This document shows, piece after piece, positions 37,957-46,780 of a stretch of DNA of 56,161 nt. The DNA comes from Winogradskyella sp. (GTDB lineage Bacteria; Bacteroidota; Bacteroidia; Flavobacteriales; Flavobacteriaceae). Position 1 is the first letter of the stretch; every line of letters starts with the position of its first letter. The notes under the pieces were generated by a model. The model was given only the letters and a program-made list of their open reading frames with translations, was not told the DNA's origin and did no database searches. The DNA lies in NCBI RefSeq assembly GCF_016744625.1, contig NZ_JADGDZ010000014.1:1-56161 (forward strand). Direction: 5' to 3'. Position numbers and translations under genes: made by a program.

Positions 37957-38517
37957 TCACTCTTTAAACTCGGCCTTAAAGGATTTGTAGTATTCGTTAA
38001 ACTTTTCTTGAGTATCCATGTTTTTATGATCATCATTTTTAAACAACTTTAAATACAACTCTAATTGTTGCGGTTTTAAGTAACCAGTAACAGGCGTAAT
38101 AAAATTAGCTTCTTCATCAAAAAACACCATGGTTGGATATGCTCTTACTTTAAGATATCTCGAAAACTCATGTGCACTATTTCTTCGATTTACTTTCGTT
38201 GCATCGTAATTTGGGTTTCCGAAGGTTTTATCTTTGTAAGTCACAGATTCATTGCCTTCACCATTAAATTTAACAGCATAGAAATGTTCATTAACATAAT
38301 TTGCTACATCTTCATTCTGAAATGTATTCTTGTCTAACATTTTACAAGGTCCGCACCAATTGGTATATACGTCCATTATAATCTTTTTAGGTGCTGTTTT
38401 CTGAAGCTCAATAGCTTCTTCTATAGTCACCCAATTAATTTTTCCTGATGCCTCGTTAGTCATTGGCTTAAATGAGGCCAATAATACTACTAACACTAAA
38501 TATCCTAATTTCCTCAT
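37957..38517 (-). CDS. Secreted thioredoxin-like protein
   Basis: 186 aa. A signal peptide (MRKLGYLVLVVLLASFKPM) leads to a thioredoxin fold with active site NWCGPCKML (Cys55, Cys58) and the cis-Pro loop VRAYPTMVFFD. Resembles the DUF255/thioredoxin_7 group found in the periplasm of Bacteroidota. It probably reduces or isomerises disulfides in envelope proteins. Stop lies 6 bp from the comEC stop (convergent). Confidence 0.9.
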   Translation of the reverse strand: MRKLGYLVLVVLLASFKPMTNEASGKINWVTIEEAIELQKTAPKKIIMDVYTNWCGPCKMLDKNTFQNEDVANYVNEHFYAVKFNGEGNESVTYKDKTFGNPNYDATKVNRRNSAHEFSRYLKVRAYPTMVFFDEEANFITPVTGYLKPQQLELYLKLFKNDDHKNMDTQEKFNEYYKSFKAEFKE

Positions 38518-38551
38518 GACTGATTTGTTGCAAAAGTTGTTCCGAACTTAC

Positions 38552-38580
38552 AAAAAATGCTCCTTAAAAAGGAGCATTTT
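38552..38580 (-). terminator. Intrinsic terminator downstream of the POT transporter gene
   Basis: Perfect 12-bp stem AAAATGCTCCTT / AAGGAGCATTTT (38554-38565, 38569-38580), 3-nt loop, then TTTTTTG on the minus strand. It lies 23 bp past the stop of the 38603 gene. Confidence 0.88.
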
Positions 38581-38602
38581 ATAATATTTTAACGGTTTTT
38601 GG

Positions 38603-40387
38603 TTAACGCACTCCGTGCATTAATCGTTTTAATAATGGATTTAATAAAATTGATATAAGACCTACTCCAATTGGAATTAAAGTAAATATTAAGAAAAAGG
38701 TACCCATTGAATATTGCTCAGAAATTTTATCAATCATTCCTCCCATTGTTCCAGCAGCCTTTTGACCTACAGCAATAGCCAGATACCAAACACCAAACAT
38801 AAAGCCAATCATACGAGCAGGAACCAATTTACTCAAATAGGATAAACCTACTGGAGAAAGGCATAACTCACCCATGGTGTGAAATAAGTATGCTAATATT
38901 AAAAATATCATACTTACTGAAGCTGTTTTTGCACCTGGAGGAATATCTGATGCTCCGTAAGATAATATCGCAAATCCCAATCCTAAAAGAATGAGGCCTA
39001 AACCATATTTCATAGCAGCACTCGGATTATATTTACTTTCCCACCATTTTGAAAATAATGGAGCGAGAGTAATAATAAAGAATGAATTAAGAATACCAAA
39101 CCAAGTCGCTTCGATTTCATTTCCTTGTTCAGAAAATTTATTAAATAATCTAAATAGTACTAAATACCATATCCCAACAAAAGCTAAAGCAAGAACAATA
39201 TTTGACAATCCGATTTTTGAGAATGTTTTTTTCGATAATAAAATTAACACCCAAGTAATAATAATTAAAGGTACCGTAGTTAAAATTGCATCTACAACTT
39301 TAAATATCATTGCCGAATCACCTACCAAGGTTCTATCGGTATAATCTCTTGCAAATAAAGTCATAGATCCTAATGACTGTTCAAAAAATGCGAAGAAAAA
39401 TACTGTGAAAAGACCAAAAATTGAAACTGCTATAATTCTATCCCTTACAATAGGAATATATCTAGAAATTCTAGTTACTAAAAGAATTAAAAACAGCACT
39501 AATGCCGTTAAAACAATTACATCTGACCCATTCAAACCGCCAATTGTAAATGGAGCTAAACTTGTTCCTCCAATTTTTTCTAAAGGATCATTAAATAGAT
39601 AAAGCAAACCACCTACAGAAGATAAAACAATTAAGATTTTATCAAACATCGTAAACGGATTCAACTTCGCATCAGCTAAAGCTTCTTCTTGTTCCGCAGG
39701 ACTTTCTTCATTTATATTTTGAGGCAATTCTACTTCGTGTACTTTAGATGGTTTTGCTCCAATACTTCCAAAAAGGTCTTTTGCTAACCAAAATTGAAGC
39801 ATTCCTAAAAACATGAATATTCCAGCTAATCCAAAGCCCCAAGACCATCCAAAGTTTTCTGCTAAATAACCACATAGCATCATACCAAAAAATGCTCCTG
39901 CATTAACTCCCATATAAAATATGGTATAAGCTCCATCCTTTTTAGACTCTTTACCTTTATACATTTCAGAAATTATGGAAGTAATATTTGGCTTAAAAAA
40001 ACCTGTACCGATAACCAAAAGTGCTAGACCTATATAAAATGTCATAGTGGTTTCTAACGCCATAGAAGCATGACCTAAGGTCATAATTAAACAACCTACT
40101 ACCACTGCAACACGATAACCTGTGATTTTATCAGCTATCCAACCACCAACAATAGGTGTTAAGTAGAGTAAAGACGCATAAGTTCCGATAAGTGCTAAAG
40201 CATGTTCTCGAGGCCAATCCCAACCTGGATTATCACTCGCAAATGGTGCCGTTAAAAAAAGCACTAATAAAATACGCATTCCGTAGAACGAGAAACGCTC
40301 CCACATTTCAGTAAAAAACAGCACAAATAGTCCTGCTGGATGTCCAATGACTTTGTCTTTAAATAGATTTTCGATATCTGTATTCAT
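38603..40387 (-). CDS. POT/PTR-family proton-dependent oligopeptide transporter
   Basis: 594 aa, 12-14 TM major facilitator. The POT signature ERFSFYGMRILLVLFL (about 31-46) contains the ExxERFxxYG proton-coupling motif; a second signature, GVNAGAFFGMMLCGYLAE, follows. GELCLSPVGLSYLSKLVP is the conserved helix-10 region. It imports di-/tripeptides with protons. A central hydrophilic stretch (about 218-245, Glu-rich) and extra helices make it longer than the neighbouring paralogue. Confidence 0.94.
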   Translation of the reverse strand: MNTDIENLFKDKVIGHPAGLFVLFFTEMWERFSFYGMRILLVLFLTAPFASDNPGWDWPREHALALIGTYASLLYLTPIVGGWIADKITGYRVAVVVGCLIMTLGHASMALETTMTFYIGLALLVIGTGFFKPNITSIISEMYKGKESKKDGAYTIFYMGVNAGAFFGMMLCGYLAENFGWSWGFGLAGIFMFLGMLQFWLAKDLFGSIGAKPSKVHEVELPQNINEESPAEQEEALADAKLNPFTMFDKILIVLSSVGGLLYLFNDPLEKIGGTSLAPFTIGGLNGSDVIVLTALVLFLILLVTRISRYIPIVRDRIIAVSIFGLFTVFFFAFFEQSLGSMTLFARDYTDRTLVGDSAMIFKVVDAILTTVPLIIITWVLILLSKKTFSKIGLSNIVLALAFVGIWYLVLFRLFNKFSEQGNEIEATWFGILNSFFIITLAPLFSKWWESKYNPSAAMKYGLGLILLGLGFAILSYGASDIPPGAKTASVSMIFLILAYLFHTMGELCLSPVGLSYLSKLVPARMIGFMFGVWYLAIAVGQKAAGTMGGMIDKISEQYSMGTFFLIFTLIPIGVGLISILLNPLLKRLMHGVR

Positions 40388-40410
40388 AAAAGAGAGTTTA
40401 GTTAAAAGGG

Positions 40411-40444
40411 AAACCCTTACATAAATTAATTTGCAAGGGTTTTT
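40411..40444. terminator. Hairpin between the two POT transporter genes, possible terminator
   Basis: AAACCCTT / AAGGGTTT (8 bp) with a 16-nt loop. The T-run (TTTTTAT) is on the plus side; on the minus strand, where termination is needed, the tail is only TTTCCCTTTT. It may attenuate rather than stop transcription. Confidence 0.4.
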
Positions 40445-40456
40445 ATATAAAGTTTA

Positions 40457-42010
40457 TTAATCGTCTGCTAATTCGAAACCTTCAGCTTCTTCATGTTTTA
40501 AGTCCCTTTCCTGGTCTTCAACACCATGAGTAAGACGCTTTAACGGTTTTAATATTGCTATAAATAATCCACCTATGATTACAGTAAATATTACAATTCC
40601 TGTAAATATCGTTTTTTCACCATAATCTGTTGCTGATTCACCAACAATACCTGCTACTTTATTACCTAATCCTGTTGCTGCAAAATAAACACCCATCATT
40701 AACGACGCATATTTTACTGGAGCTAATTTTGTAATAAATGATAGTGCCACAGGAGAAATACATAATTCACCAATTGTATGGAACAAATAAGCTAAGACTA
40801 ACCAAATCATACTAGATGTTCCTGATTTTTCAAATTCCATTGCCGCAAATACCATGAACAAAAATCCAAAGCCCATGATAATAATACCTAAAGCCATTTT
40901 GAATAATGATGAAGCTTCTTTTCCTTTTAATTTACGCGATGCCCAATAACCTGCAACTGCTGTTGCAAAAAGTATAATAAATCCGGCATTTAAACTTTGA
41001 AACATTACCGTTGGTATTTCCCAACCAAATAACACTCTATCAGTATTAGTTTCGGTATATAAATTCATTAAGCCACCAGCTTGTTCAAATGCTCCCCAAA
41101 AAATAATTACCATTATAAATGACAATAGTAGTACAAGGAAACGATCTTTATAAGCCTGAGAATCTAGTTCTTTATATATCATCATTAATAATGCAGCAAT
41201 AGCTGTTAAAAACAAAAATAACAGACCATAACCCCAATCTAGATAATACCAGCCAATACCAGAAAGTAATGCCAGTATTACGGTAAAAGTAAGTTGCGTT
41301 GGAGAACTAAATAGTTTTGAATATAATTTTCCATAAGAAATTTCATTCGGGTCGTCTTTAGCTTCAACTAAATTACCAACATGTGTTAAATACTTCTGAC
41401 CATAGATATAATTAATTAACCCAAGTACCATCACAATACCTGCTAATCCAAAACCTGCATGCCAACCCCATTCTGCGACCACCAATCCAACAACCATCGT
41501 TGCTAAAAGTGACCCAAGGTTTATACCTATATAAAAAATACTAAACCCTTTATCTCTTCTTATATCTCCATCTTTATAAAGACCTCCAACCATAGTAGAA
41601 ATATTTGGCTTCAATAAACCAACACCTAGTATAACTAAACCAAGCCCTGTATAAAATGCCCAAATATCGGTCAGTACCAATACTCCATGACCTAAACATA
41701 AAATAATAGCGCCTACCAAAACGGCTTTCTTTTGACCAATCAATTTATCCGCTATCATTCCGCCAGGAATTGACATTACGTACACAAGCATTGTGTACCA
41801 ACCATAAAGAGCGAGTGCTTCTTTACTTGTCCAGCCTAATCCTGCTCCTCTGTCATCTCCAATTGTAGCCGTTGTCATATACAACACTAATAAAGCTCGC
41901 ATTCCATAATAAGAAAAGCGTTCCCACATTTCCGTAAGAAAAAGTATATAAAGACCAATTGGTTGCCCAAAAAGTTCTTTTTGATATTCTGGTTTAATTG
42001 CTGTTGACAT
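40457..42010 (-). CDS. POT/PTR-family proton-dependent oligopeptide transporter
   Basis: 517 aa, polytopic. ERFSYYGMRALLVLYM carries the ExxERFxxYG motif (about 27-42); GINLGSLLATMVVGLVVAEWGW and GELCISPVALSFITKLAPV are the other family marks. Paralogue of the gene 70 bp downstream but without the long central insert. The two plus the DPP-IV-like peptidase upstream form a minus-strand peptide-use group. Its ATG is preceded at about 10 bp by a CTAA tandem repeat. Confidence 0.94.
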   Translation of the reverse strand: MSTAIKPEYQKELFGQPIGLYILFLTEMWERFSYYGMRALLVLYMTTATIGDDRGAGLGWTSKEALALYGWYTMLVYVMSIPGGMIADKLIGQKKAVLVGAIILCLGHGVLVLTDIWAFYTGLGLVILGVGLLKPNISTMVGGLYKDGDIRRDKGFSIFYIGINLGSLLATMVVGLVVAEWGWHAGFGLAGIVMVLGLINYIYGQKYLTHVGNLVEAKDDPNEISYGKLYSKLFSSPTQLTFTVILALLSGIGWYYLDWGYGLLFLFLTAIAALLMMIYKELDSQAYKDRFLVLLLSFIMVIIFWGAFEQAGGLMNLYTETNTDRVLFGWEIPTVMFQSLNAGFIILFATAVAGYWASRKLKGKEASSLFKMALGIIIMGFGFLFMVFAAMEFEKSGTSSMIWLVLAYLFHTIGELCISPVALSFITKLAPVKYASLMMGVYFAATGLGNKVAGIVGESATDYGEKTIFTGIVIFTVIIGGLFIAILKPLKRLTHGVEDQERDLKHEEAEGFELADD

Positions 42011-42020
42011 AAAATCTATT

Positions 42021-42050
42021 TTAGTTAGTTAGTTAGTTAGTTAGTTAGTT
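42021..42050. repeat. TTAG/CTAA tetranucleotide tandem repeat
   Basis: Seven and a half uninterrupted TTAG units (42021-42050), then TTCG TTAG. On the minus strand it reads CTAA repeats ending 10 bp before the POT transporter start codon. A period of 4 puts TAA in all three frames. Confidence 0.9.
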
Positions 42051-42063
42051 CGTTAGTGTTAGT

Positions 42064-44295
42064 TTAGCCTTTAATTTTAGATGGCTCCTTTTCTTTTTTA
42101 TCATTCTTTTTCAGCTTATCGCCTAAAGTTTTATTGATAAAGTTGGTCATCTTTTTATATAAATGGAGCCTAGTGTTTCCTCCATAGATACCATGATTTT
42201 TATCTGGATACACCATCCATTCAAACTGCTTATCTGCTTGAATTAATGCTTCTACCATACGCATGGTATTCTGTAAATGTACATTATCATCACCAGACCC
42301 ATGAATTAATAAGAAGTCTCCTTCCAATTTATCAACGTGGTTTATTGGAGAATTCTCATCATAACCACTTGAATTTTCTTGTGGAGTTGTCATATAACGC
42401 TCTGTATAAATAGTGTCGTAAAACCTCCAACTTGTAACTGGTGCAACGGCAATCGCCATTTTAAAAACATCGTTACCCTTAAACAACGCATTACTACTCA
42501 TAAAACCTCCATAACTCCAACCCCAAATCCCTATTCTGGTTTTATCAATGTATGGTAAAGCTCCTAGCTTTTTAGCCGCTTCTATTTGATCTTCTAACTC
42601 GTATTTACCTAATTCATTTTGAGTTACTTTCTTAAAATCAGCGCCTTTAAATCCGGTTCCTCTACCATCTACACAAGCTACAATATAACCTTGTTGTGCT
42701 AACATTTGGTACCAATAATCATTTGTACCATTCCAACGGTTTGCGACTTGTTGTGAACCTGGACCAGAGTATTGATACATAAACAATGGATATTCTTTAC
42801 CAGCATCAAAATTTGCTGGCTTAATCATCCACATGTTTAAGTCATTACCATTAACATTTATTGTACTAAATTCTTTTTTAGAAGTAATGTAAGTTCCTAC
42901 CTTTTGAGCTAACTTATCATTATCCTTAATGCTTTTAACAACTGCACCAGACTTAGAGCTATTAAGCGTATACTCTTGAGGAGTTGTTGCACTAGAATGC
43001 GTATTAATAAAATAAGTAAAATCAGCACTAAACGATGCGTTATTAGTTCCATCTGTTTTTGTCAATCGCTTTTTGTTCTTTCCATTCAATTTAATAGAAT
43101 AGACATCTCTATTAATAGAACCGTTTTCAACAGATTGATAATAAATAGCATTCTCTTTTTTATTAAATCCATAATAGTTAGTGACTTCCCAATTTCCATT
43201 TGTCACTTGATTAATTAACTTTCCATCCTTAGCATAATGATAAATATGATTGTAACCATCCTTCTCACTCGTCCAAATAAAACTATTGTCTTTTAGAAAA
43301 GTAAGGTTGAATGTTACATCAATATAAGCCTTGTCTTTTTCCGCTAAAACCAAGCTAGAAGACTTACTTTTAGTATTTATCATCCATAAATCTAATTCAT
43401 CTTGATGACGATTCATATACTGAACACTCAATACATTAGCATCTTTAGTCCATTCTAATCTTGGAATATAAAAGTCTTCGTAAGCTTTATCTACTTTAAG
43501 TTGTTGAAGCTTTTTAGAATTTATATCATATAAATGTAATGACACATTAGAATTTGCTTCACCCGCTTTTGGGTATTTAAAAACCTGCTGCGTTTGGTAT
43601 AAGTCTGATCCAAAAACATCCATTGAAAATTCAGGCACTTCAGCCTCATCAAAACGAATAAAAGCAATTTGATTGCTATCTGCATTCCAGTCAAAAGCTC
43701 TTACAAAACTAAATTCTTCTTCATATACCCAATCCGTAATGCCATTAATGATTTTATTCTTTATACCATCAGAAGTAATTTGCTCAACCAACCCAGAAAC
43801 TAAATCCTTTACATAAAGATTGTTACCAAAACCATAAGCGATTTTTGTTCCGTCTGGAGATAATGTAGGTTCTTGAACCAAATCATCAGAAACTTTAGTT
43901 ACTTTTTTTGAAGCGATATCATAGATATAAAATTCACCTAAAGTAGATCGTCTAAAAACAGGTTTAGAGTTCGTTGTTAAGATTACCTTAGATTCATCAT
44001 CACTAAAGCTATAATCAAAAAAACCTTGAATCTCTGAAATATCTGCAGAAGAGACCAAGGTTTTTACTTTTTCTAAAGTTTTATAATCGTAAATATCGAT
44101 TGTTGCTGTTCTATTTTGTCTATCGAAATTTAAAACTGAATACTGTTTACCATTCTTCATAGAATGCAATGCTTGCATGCCTTCAGTTCTAAATGAACCA
44201 CTCCAAATACCTTCGAGTGAAATTTGTTTGTCTTGACAATAAATTAATGAGGTTGTTAAAAATCCTACAATTGCAAACAAGCGTCTTAATTTCAT
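42064..44295 (-). CDS. Dipeptidyl peptidase IV-like S9 peptidase
   Basis: 743 aa from ATG 44295 (MKLRRLFAIVGFLTTSLIYC, signal peptide); an ATG 9 bp earlier is an alternative. A DPPIV_N beta-propeller (about 60-460) is followed by the catalytic alpha/beta hydrolase domain. Ser is in GIWGWSYGGFMSS, Asp in IHGSGDDNVHLQN and His in YPDKNHGIYGG. The propeller carries the EEFSFVRAF segment with the Glu pair that binds substrate N-termini. It releases X-Pro or similar dipeptides in the periplasm. Product import by the POT transporters downstream is a reasonable inference. Confidence 0.93.
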   Translation of the reverse strand: MKLRRLFAIVGFLTTSLIYCQDKQISLEGIWSGSFRTEGMQALHSMKNGKQYSVLNFDRQNRTATIDIYDYKTLEKVKTLVSSADISEIQGFFDYSFSDDESKVILTTNSKPVFRRSTLGEFYIYDIASKKVTKVSDDLVQEPTLSPDGTKIAYGFGNNLYVKDLVSGLVEQITSDGIKNKIINGITDWVYEEEFSFVRAFDWNADSNQIAFIRFDEAEVPEFSMDVFGSDLYQTQQVFKYPKAGEANSNVSLHLYDINSKKLQQLKVDKAYEDFYIPRLEWTKDANVLSVQYMNRHQDELDLWMINTKSKSSSLVLAEKDKAYIDVTFNLTFLKDNSFIWTSEKDGYNHIYHYAKDGKLINQVTNGNWEVTNYYGFNKKENAIYYQSVENGSINRDVYSIKLNGKNKKRLTKTDGTNNASFSADFTYFINTHSSATTPQEYTLNSSKSGAVVKSIKDNDKLAQKVGTYITSKKEFSTINVNGNDLNMWMIKPANFDAGKEYPLFMYQYSGPGSQQVANRWNGTNDYWYQMLAQQGYIVACVDGRGTGFKGADFKKVTQNELGKYELEDQIEAAKKLGALPYIDKTRIGIWGWSYGGFMSSNALFKGNDVFKMAIAVAPVTSWRFYDTIYTERYMTTPQENSSGYDENSPINHVDKLEGDFLLIHGSGDDNVHLQNTMRMVEALIQADKQFEWMVYPDKNHGIYGGNTRLHLYKKMTNFINKTLGDKLKKNDKKEKEPSKIKG

Positions 44296-44416
44296 AAAAT
44301 TCATTTTTCAATATAGCAATGCCAAGTTTACTAAAAATTATGCAAAAAAGAGGCATTATTAACAGTAAATCGGCAATTAATGGTAGTTAGTGCGCACATT
44401 TTATGCCAATCCTAAG

Positions 44417-44424
44417 TATCTTTG
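44417..44424 (+). promoter_or_regulatory. Candidate -7 box for the HMG-CoA reductase operon
   Basis: TATCTTTG, a full match to TAnnTTTG, 21 bp before ATG 44446. It overlaps an upstream in-frame TTG (44422), which argues against that codon being the translation start. The -33 element is unclear. Confidence 0.6.
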
Positions 44425-44445
44425 TGCTTTAAATTTAAAACAAAT

Positions 44446-45747
44446 ATGCCAAACGCTATTTCTGGCTTTTCTAAGCTTACAAAATCTGAAAAGATTGAGT
44501 GGCTTTTAGACACCTATTTTACTGATAAAGAAGCAGCACGAACACTGGTAAAACAGTATTGGAATACTGATCAAAAACTTCAGAAATTACACGATGAGTT
44601 CATAGAAAATACAATTACAAATTACTACCTACCTCTTGGTATCGCACCTAACTTTCTGATTAACAACACACTCTACACAATTCCAATGACTATAGAAGAA
44701 AGTTCTGTAGTTGCTGCTGCCAGCAAAGCAGCCAAATTTTGGTATGACAGAGGTGGATTTAAAGCAGAAGTTATCTCAACCCAGAAAATTGGTCAAGTAC
44801 ACTTTGTTTATAAAGGTGATTTTAAAAAACTTGAAAACTTCTTTGAAACCGTAAAACCAAAATTAATTTTGGCGACTTCCGATATCACTAAAAACATGAA
44901 ACGTCGAGGAGGTGGTATTTTAGATATTGAATTACGAAACAAGTCTAACGATTTAGACAATTATTATCAATTGCATGCCACGTTTGAAACATTGAATGCA
45001 ATGGGAGCAAATTTCATAAACTCTTGTTTAGAGCAATTTGCAACAATTTTTAAGGCGGAAGCAAGCATAAATTTAGATGATGATTTAAATATAGTGATGA
45101 GTATTCTCTCTAACTATGTTCCAAATTGTTTGGTGAGGGCAGAAGTATCATGTCCAATTTCTGATCTAAAAAGTAAAGACATTTCAGATCCTGAGATTTT
45201 TGCACAGAAATTTAAACAAGCCGTTAATATTGCAGAAGTGGAACCTTTTAGAGCAGTTACTCACAATAAAGGTATTATGAATGGCATTGATGCTGTTGTA
45301 TTAGCCACAGGAAATGATTTTAGAGCTGTTGAAGCTGGAGTACATGCATATGCATCTCGAAACGGAAAATATTCAAGTTTAACACATTGCTCTATTGAAA
45401 ACGGTGTCTTTAAATTTTGGATAGAACTACCTTTAGCTCTTGGTACTGTTGGTGGCTTAACAAGTTTACACCCTTTAGTAAAGTTTTCTTTAGAAATGCT
45501 CGAAAAGCCAACTGCAAAAGATTTAATGCAGATAGTTGCCGTAGCTGGTTTAGCTCAAAATTTTGGAGCGTTAAAATCGCTAACTACAACTGGCATACAA
45601 GAAGGTCACATGAAAATGCACTTAATGAACATTTTGAATCAGTTTGAAGCAACAGTAGAAGAGAAAACCCAAATAGTAGAACATTTTAAAACTAACATAG
45701 TGACGCATAGTGCAGTTGTTGAAGCTATAGAAAATCTTAGAAAATAA
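44446..45747 (+). CDS. Hydroxymethylglutaryl-CoA reductase, class II
   Basis: 433 aa from ATG 44446. Class II HMG-CoA reductase pattern: an N-terminal ISGFSKLTKSEKIEWL, the ENxIG-like ENTITNYYLPLGIAPNF region, MTIEESSVVAAASKAAKFW, and the catalytic centre THNKGIMNGIDAVVLATGNDFRAVEAG split over about 280-310, then LGTVGGLTSLHPL. It makes or uses mevalonate; with the adjacent GHMP kinase, a biosynthetic mevalonate route to isoprenoids is likely. It ends 2 bp before that kinase gene. Confidence 0.94.
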   Translation: MPNAISGFSKLTKSEKIEWLLDTYFTDKEAARTLVKQYWNTDQKLQKLHDEFIENTITNYYLPLGIAPNFLINNTLYTIPMTIEESSVVAAASKAAKFWYDRGGFKAEVISTQKIGQVHFVYKGDFKKLENFFETVKPKLILATSDITKNMKRRGGGILDIELRNKSNDLDNYYQLHATFETLNAMGANFINSCLEQFATIFKAEASINLDDDLNIVMSILSNYVPNCLVRAEVSCPISDLKSKDISDPEIFAQKFKQAVNIAEVEPFRAVTHNKGIMNGIDAVVLATGNDFRAVEAGVHAYASRNGKYSSLTHCSIENGVFKFWIELPLALGTVGGLTSLHPLVKFSLEMLEKPTAKDLMQIVAVAGLAQNFGALKSLTTTGIQEGHMKMHLMNILNQFEATVEEKTQIVEHFKTNIVTHSAVVEAIENLRK

Positions 45748-45749
45748 AT

Positions 45750-46670
45750 TTGAAAACTTTTAGAAGCAACGGTAAATTATTACTCACGGGAGAATATGTA
45801 GTATTAGACAGAGCAAAGGCATTGGCAGTTCCCACTAAATATGGGCAAAGCTTAACTGTTGAAGAAAATAAAACAAAAAACATCATTTGGAAAAGCTTTA
45901 ATGAATTGGATGAGGCTTGGTTTGAGGATGAGTTCTCGGTAAATGATAGTGCTATTAGACTTAGATTAAAAGCTAAAAACTATACTGATATTTCAAAACG
46001 GTTAATTCAAATCTTAAAAGCTACATATAATCTAAACCCAGAATTCTTAAATTCTAAACAAGGCTATACTATTACAACACATCAAGATTTTAATAGACTT
46101 TGGGGTTTGGGCACCTCATCTACGCTAATCAATAATATCGCTAATTGGGCACAAATTGACGCATATAAGCTACTAGAGAAAACATTTAAAGGTAGTGGTT
46201 ATGATATTGCCTGTGCACAAAACAATACGCCTATAACGTATCAATTGAGATATAGACAAAAGCCATTAGTTGAAACTATTGTATTTGATCCAAAGTTTAA
46301 ATCTCACCTTTACTTTGTTTATCTTAATCAGAAGCAAAATAGTAGAGATGGTATTACCTCTTACAGAAAGAAGGCTAAGATTGGTACTGAAATAATTGAG
46401 GAGATTAATGCAATTACTGATGCTATCATCGCTTGTGAATCACTTATAGAATTTGAAAAACTTATAAATTCGCACGAAGCTATTATTTCAAAACTCATTG
46501 ACCAAAAACCTATAAAAACTAAACTTTTTAAGGACTTTAAAGGCAGTGTAAAAAGCTTAGGTGCTTGGGGAGGAGATTTTGTTTTAGCGACCTCAGAGGA
46601 GGATCCAACTACTTATTTTAACTCAAAAGGTTTTGATACTGTGATTCCTTATTCGGAAATGGTCCTTTAA
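45750..46670 (+). CDS. GYDIA-family GHMP kinase
   Basis: 306 aa. N-terminal GKLLLTGEYVVLDRAKALAVP is the GHMP kinase motif 1; GLGTSSTLINN is the ATP-binding motif 2 (usual form GLGSSA); GSGYDIACAQ gives the family its name; SLGAWGGDFVLATS is motif 3. Related to mevalonate and phosphomevalonate kinases; the exact substrate is unproven. Start is a TTG 2 bp after the HMG-CoA reductase stop, implying coupled translation and a joint role in the mevalonate pathway. Confidence 0.88.
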   Translation: MKTFRSNGKLLLTGEYVVLDRAKALAVPTKYGQSLTVEENKTKNIIWKSFNELDEAWFEDEFSVNDSAIRLRLKAKNYTDISKRLIQILKATYNLNPEFLNSKQGYTITTHQDFNRLWGLGTSSTLINNIANWAQIDAYKLLEKTFKGSGYDIACAQNNTPITYQLRYRQKPLVETIVFDPKFKSHLYFVYLNQKQNSRDGITSYRKKAKIGTEIIEEINAITDAIIACESLIEFEKLINSHEAIISKLIDQKPIKTKLFKDFKGSVKSLGAWGGDFVLATSEEDPTTYFNSKGFDTVIPYSEMVL

Positions 46671-46679
46671 TGATACTTA

Positions 46680-46707
46680 AAGATGCTGAAACTAGTTCAG
46701 CATGACA
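46680..46707. repeat. Dispersed hairpin repeat, type B copy 1
   Basis: ATGCTGAA-ACTAG-TTCAGCAT with a GACA tail, an 8-bp perfect stem. Same plan as the copy at 49105-49130. Confidence 0.65.
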
Positions 46708-46724
46708 AATCATATATTAAACAC

Positions 46725-46755
46725 AAAAAAGGCTTTACATTTCTGTAAAGCCTTT
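46725..46755 (-). terminator. Intrinsic terminator between convergent genes
   Basis: 12-bp perfect stem AAAGGCTTTACA / TGTAAAGCCTTT (46728-46739, 46744-46755) with loop TTTC. On the minus strand it is followed by TTTTTTGTG, so it chiefly serves the PpiD-like gene; on the plus strand the tail is weaker (TTTCTCT). Confidence 0.85.
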
Positions 46756-46780
46756 CTCTAAATATTATTATTAAAGCCGA

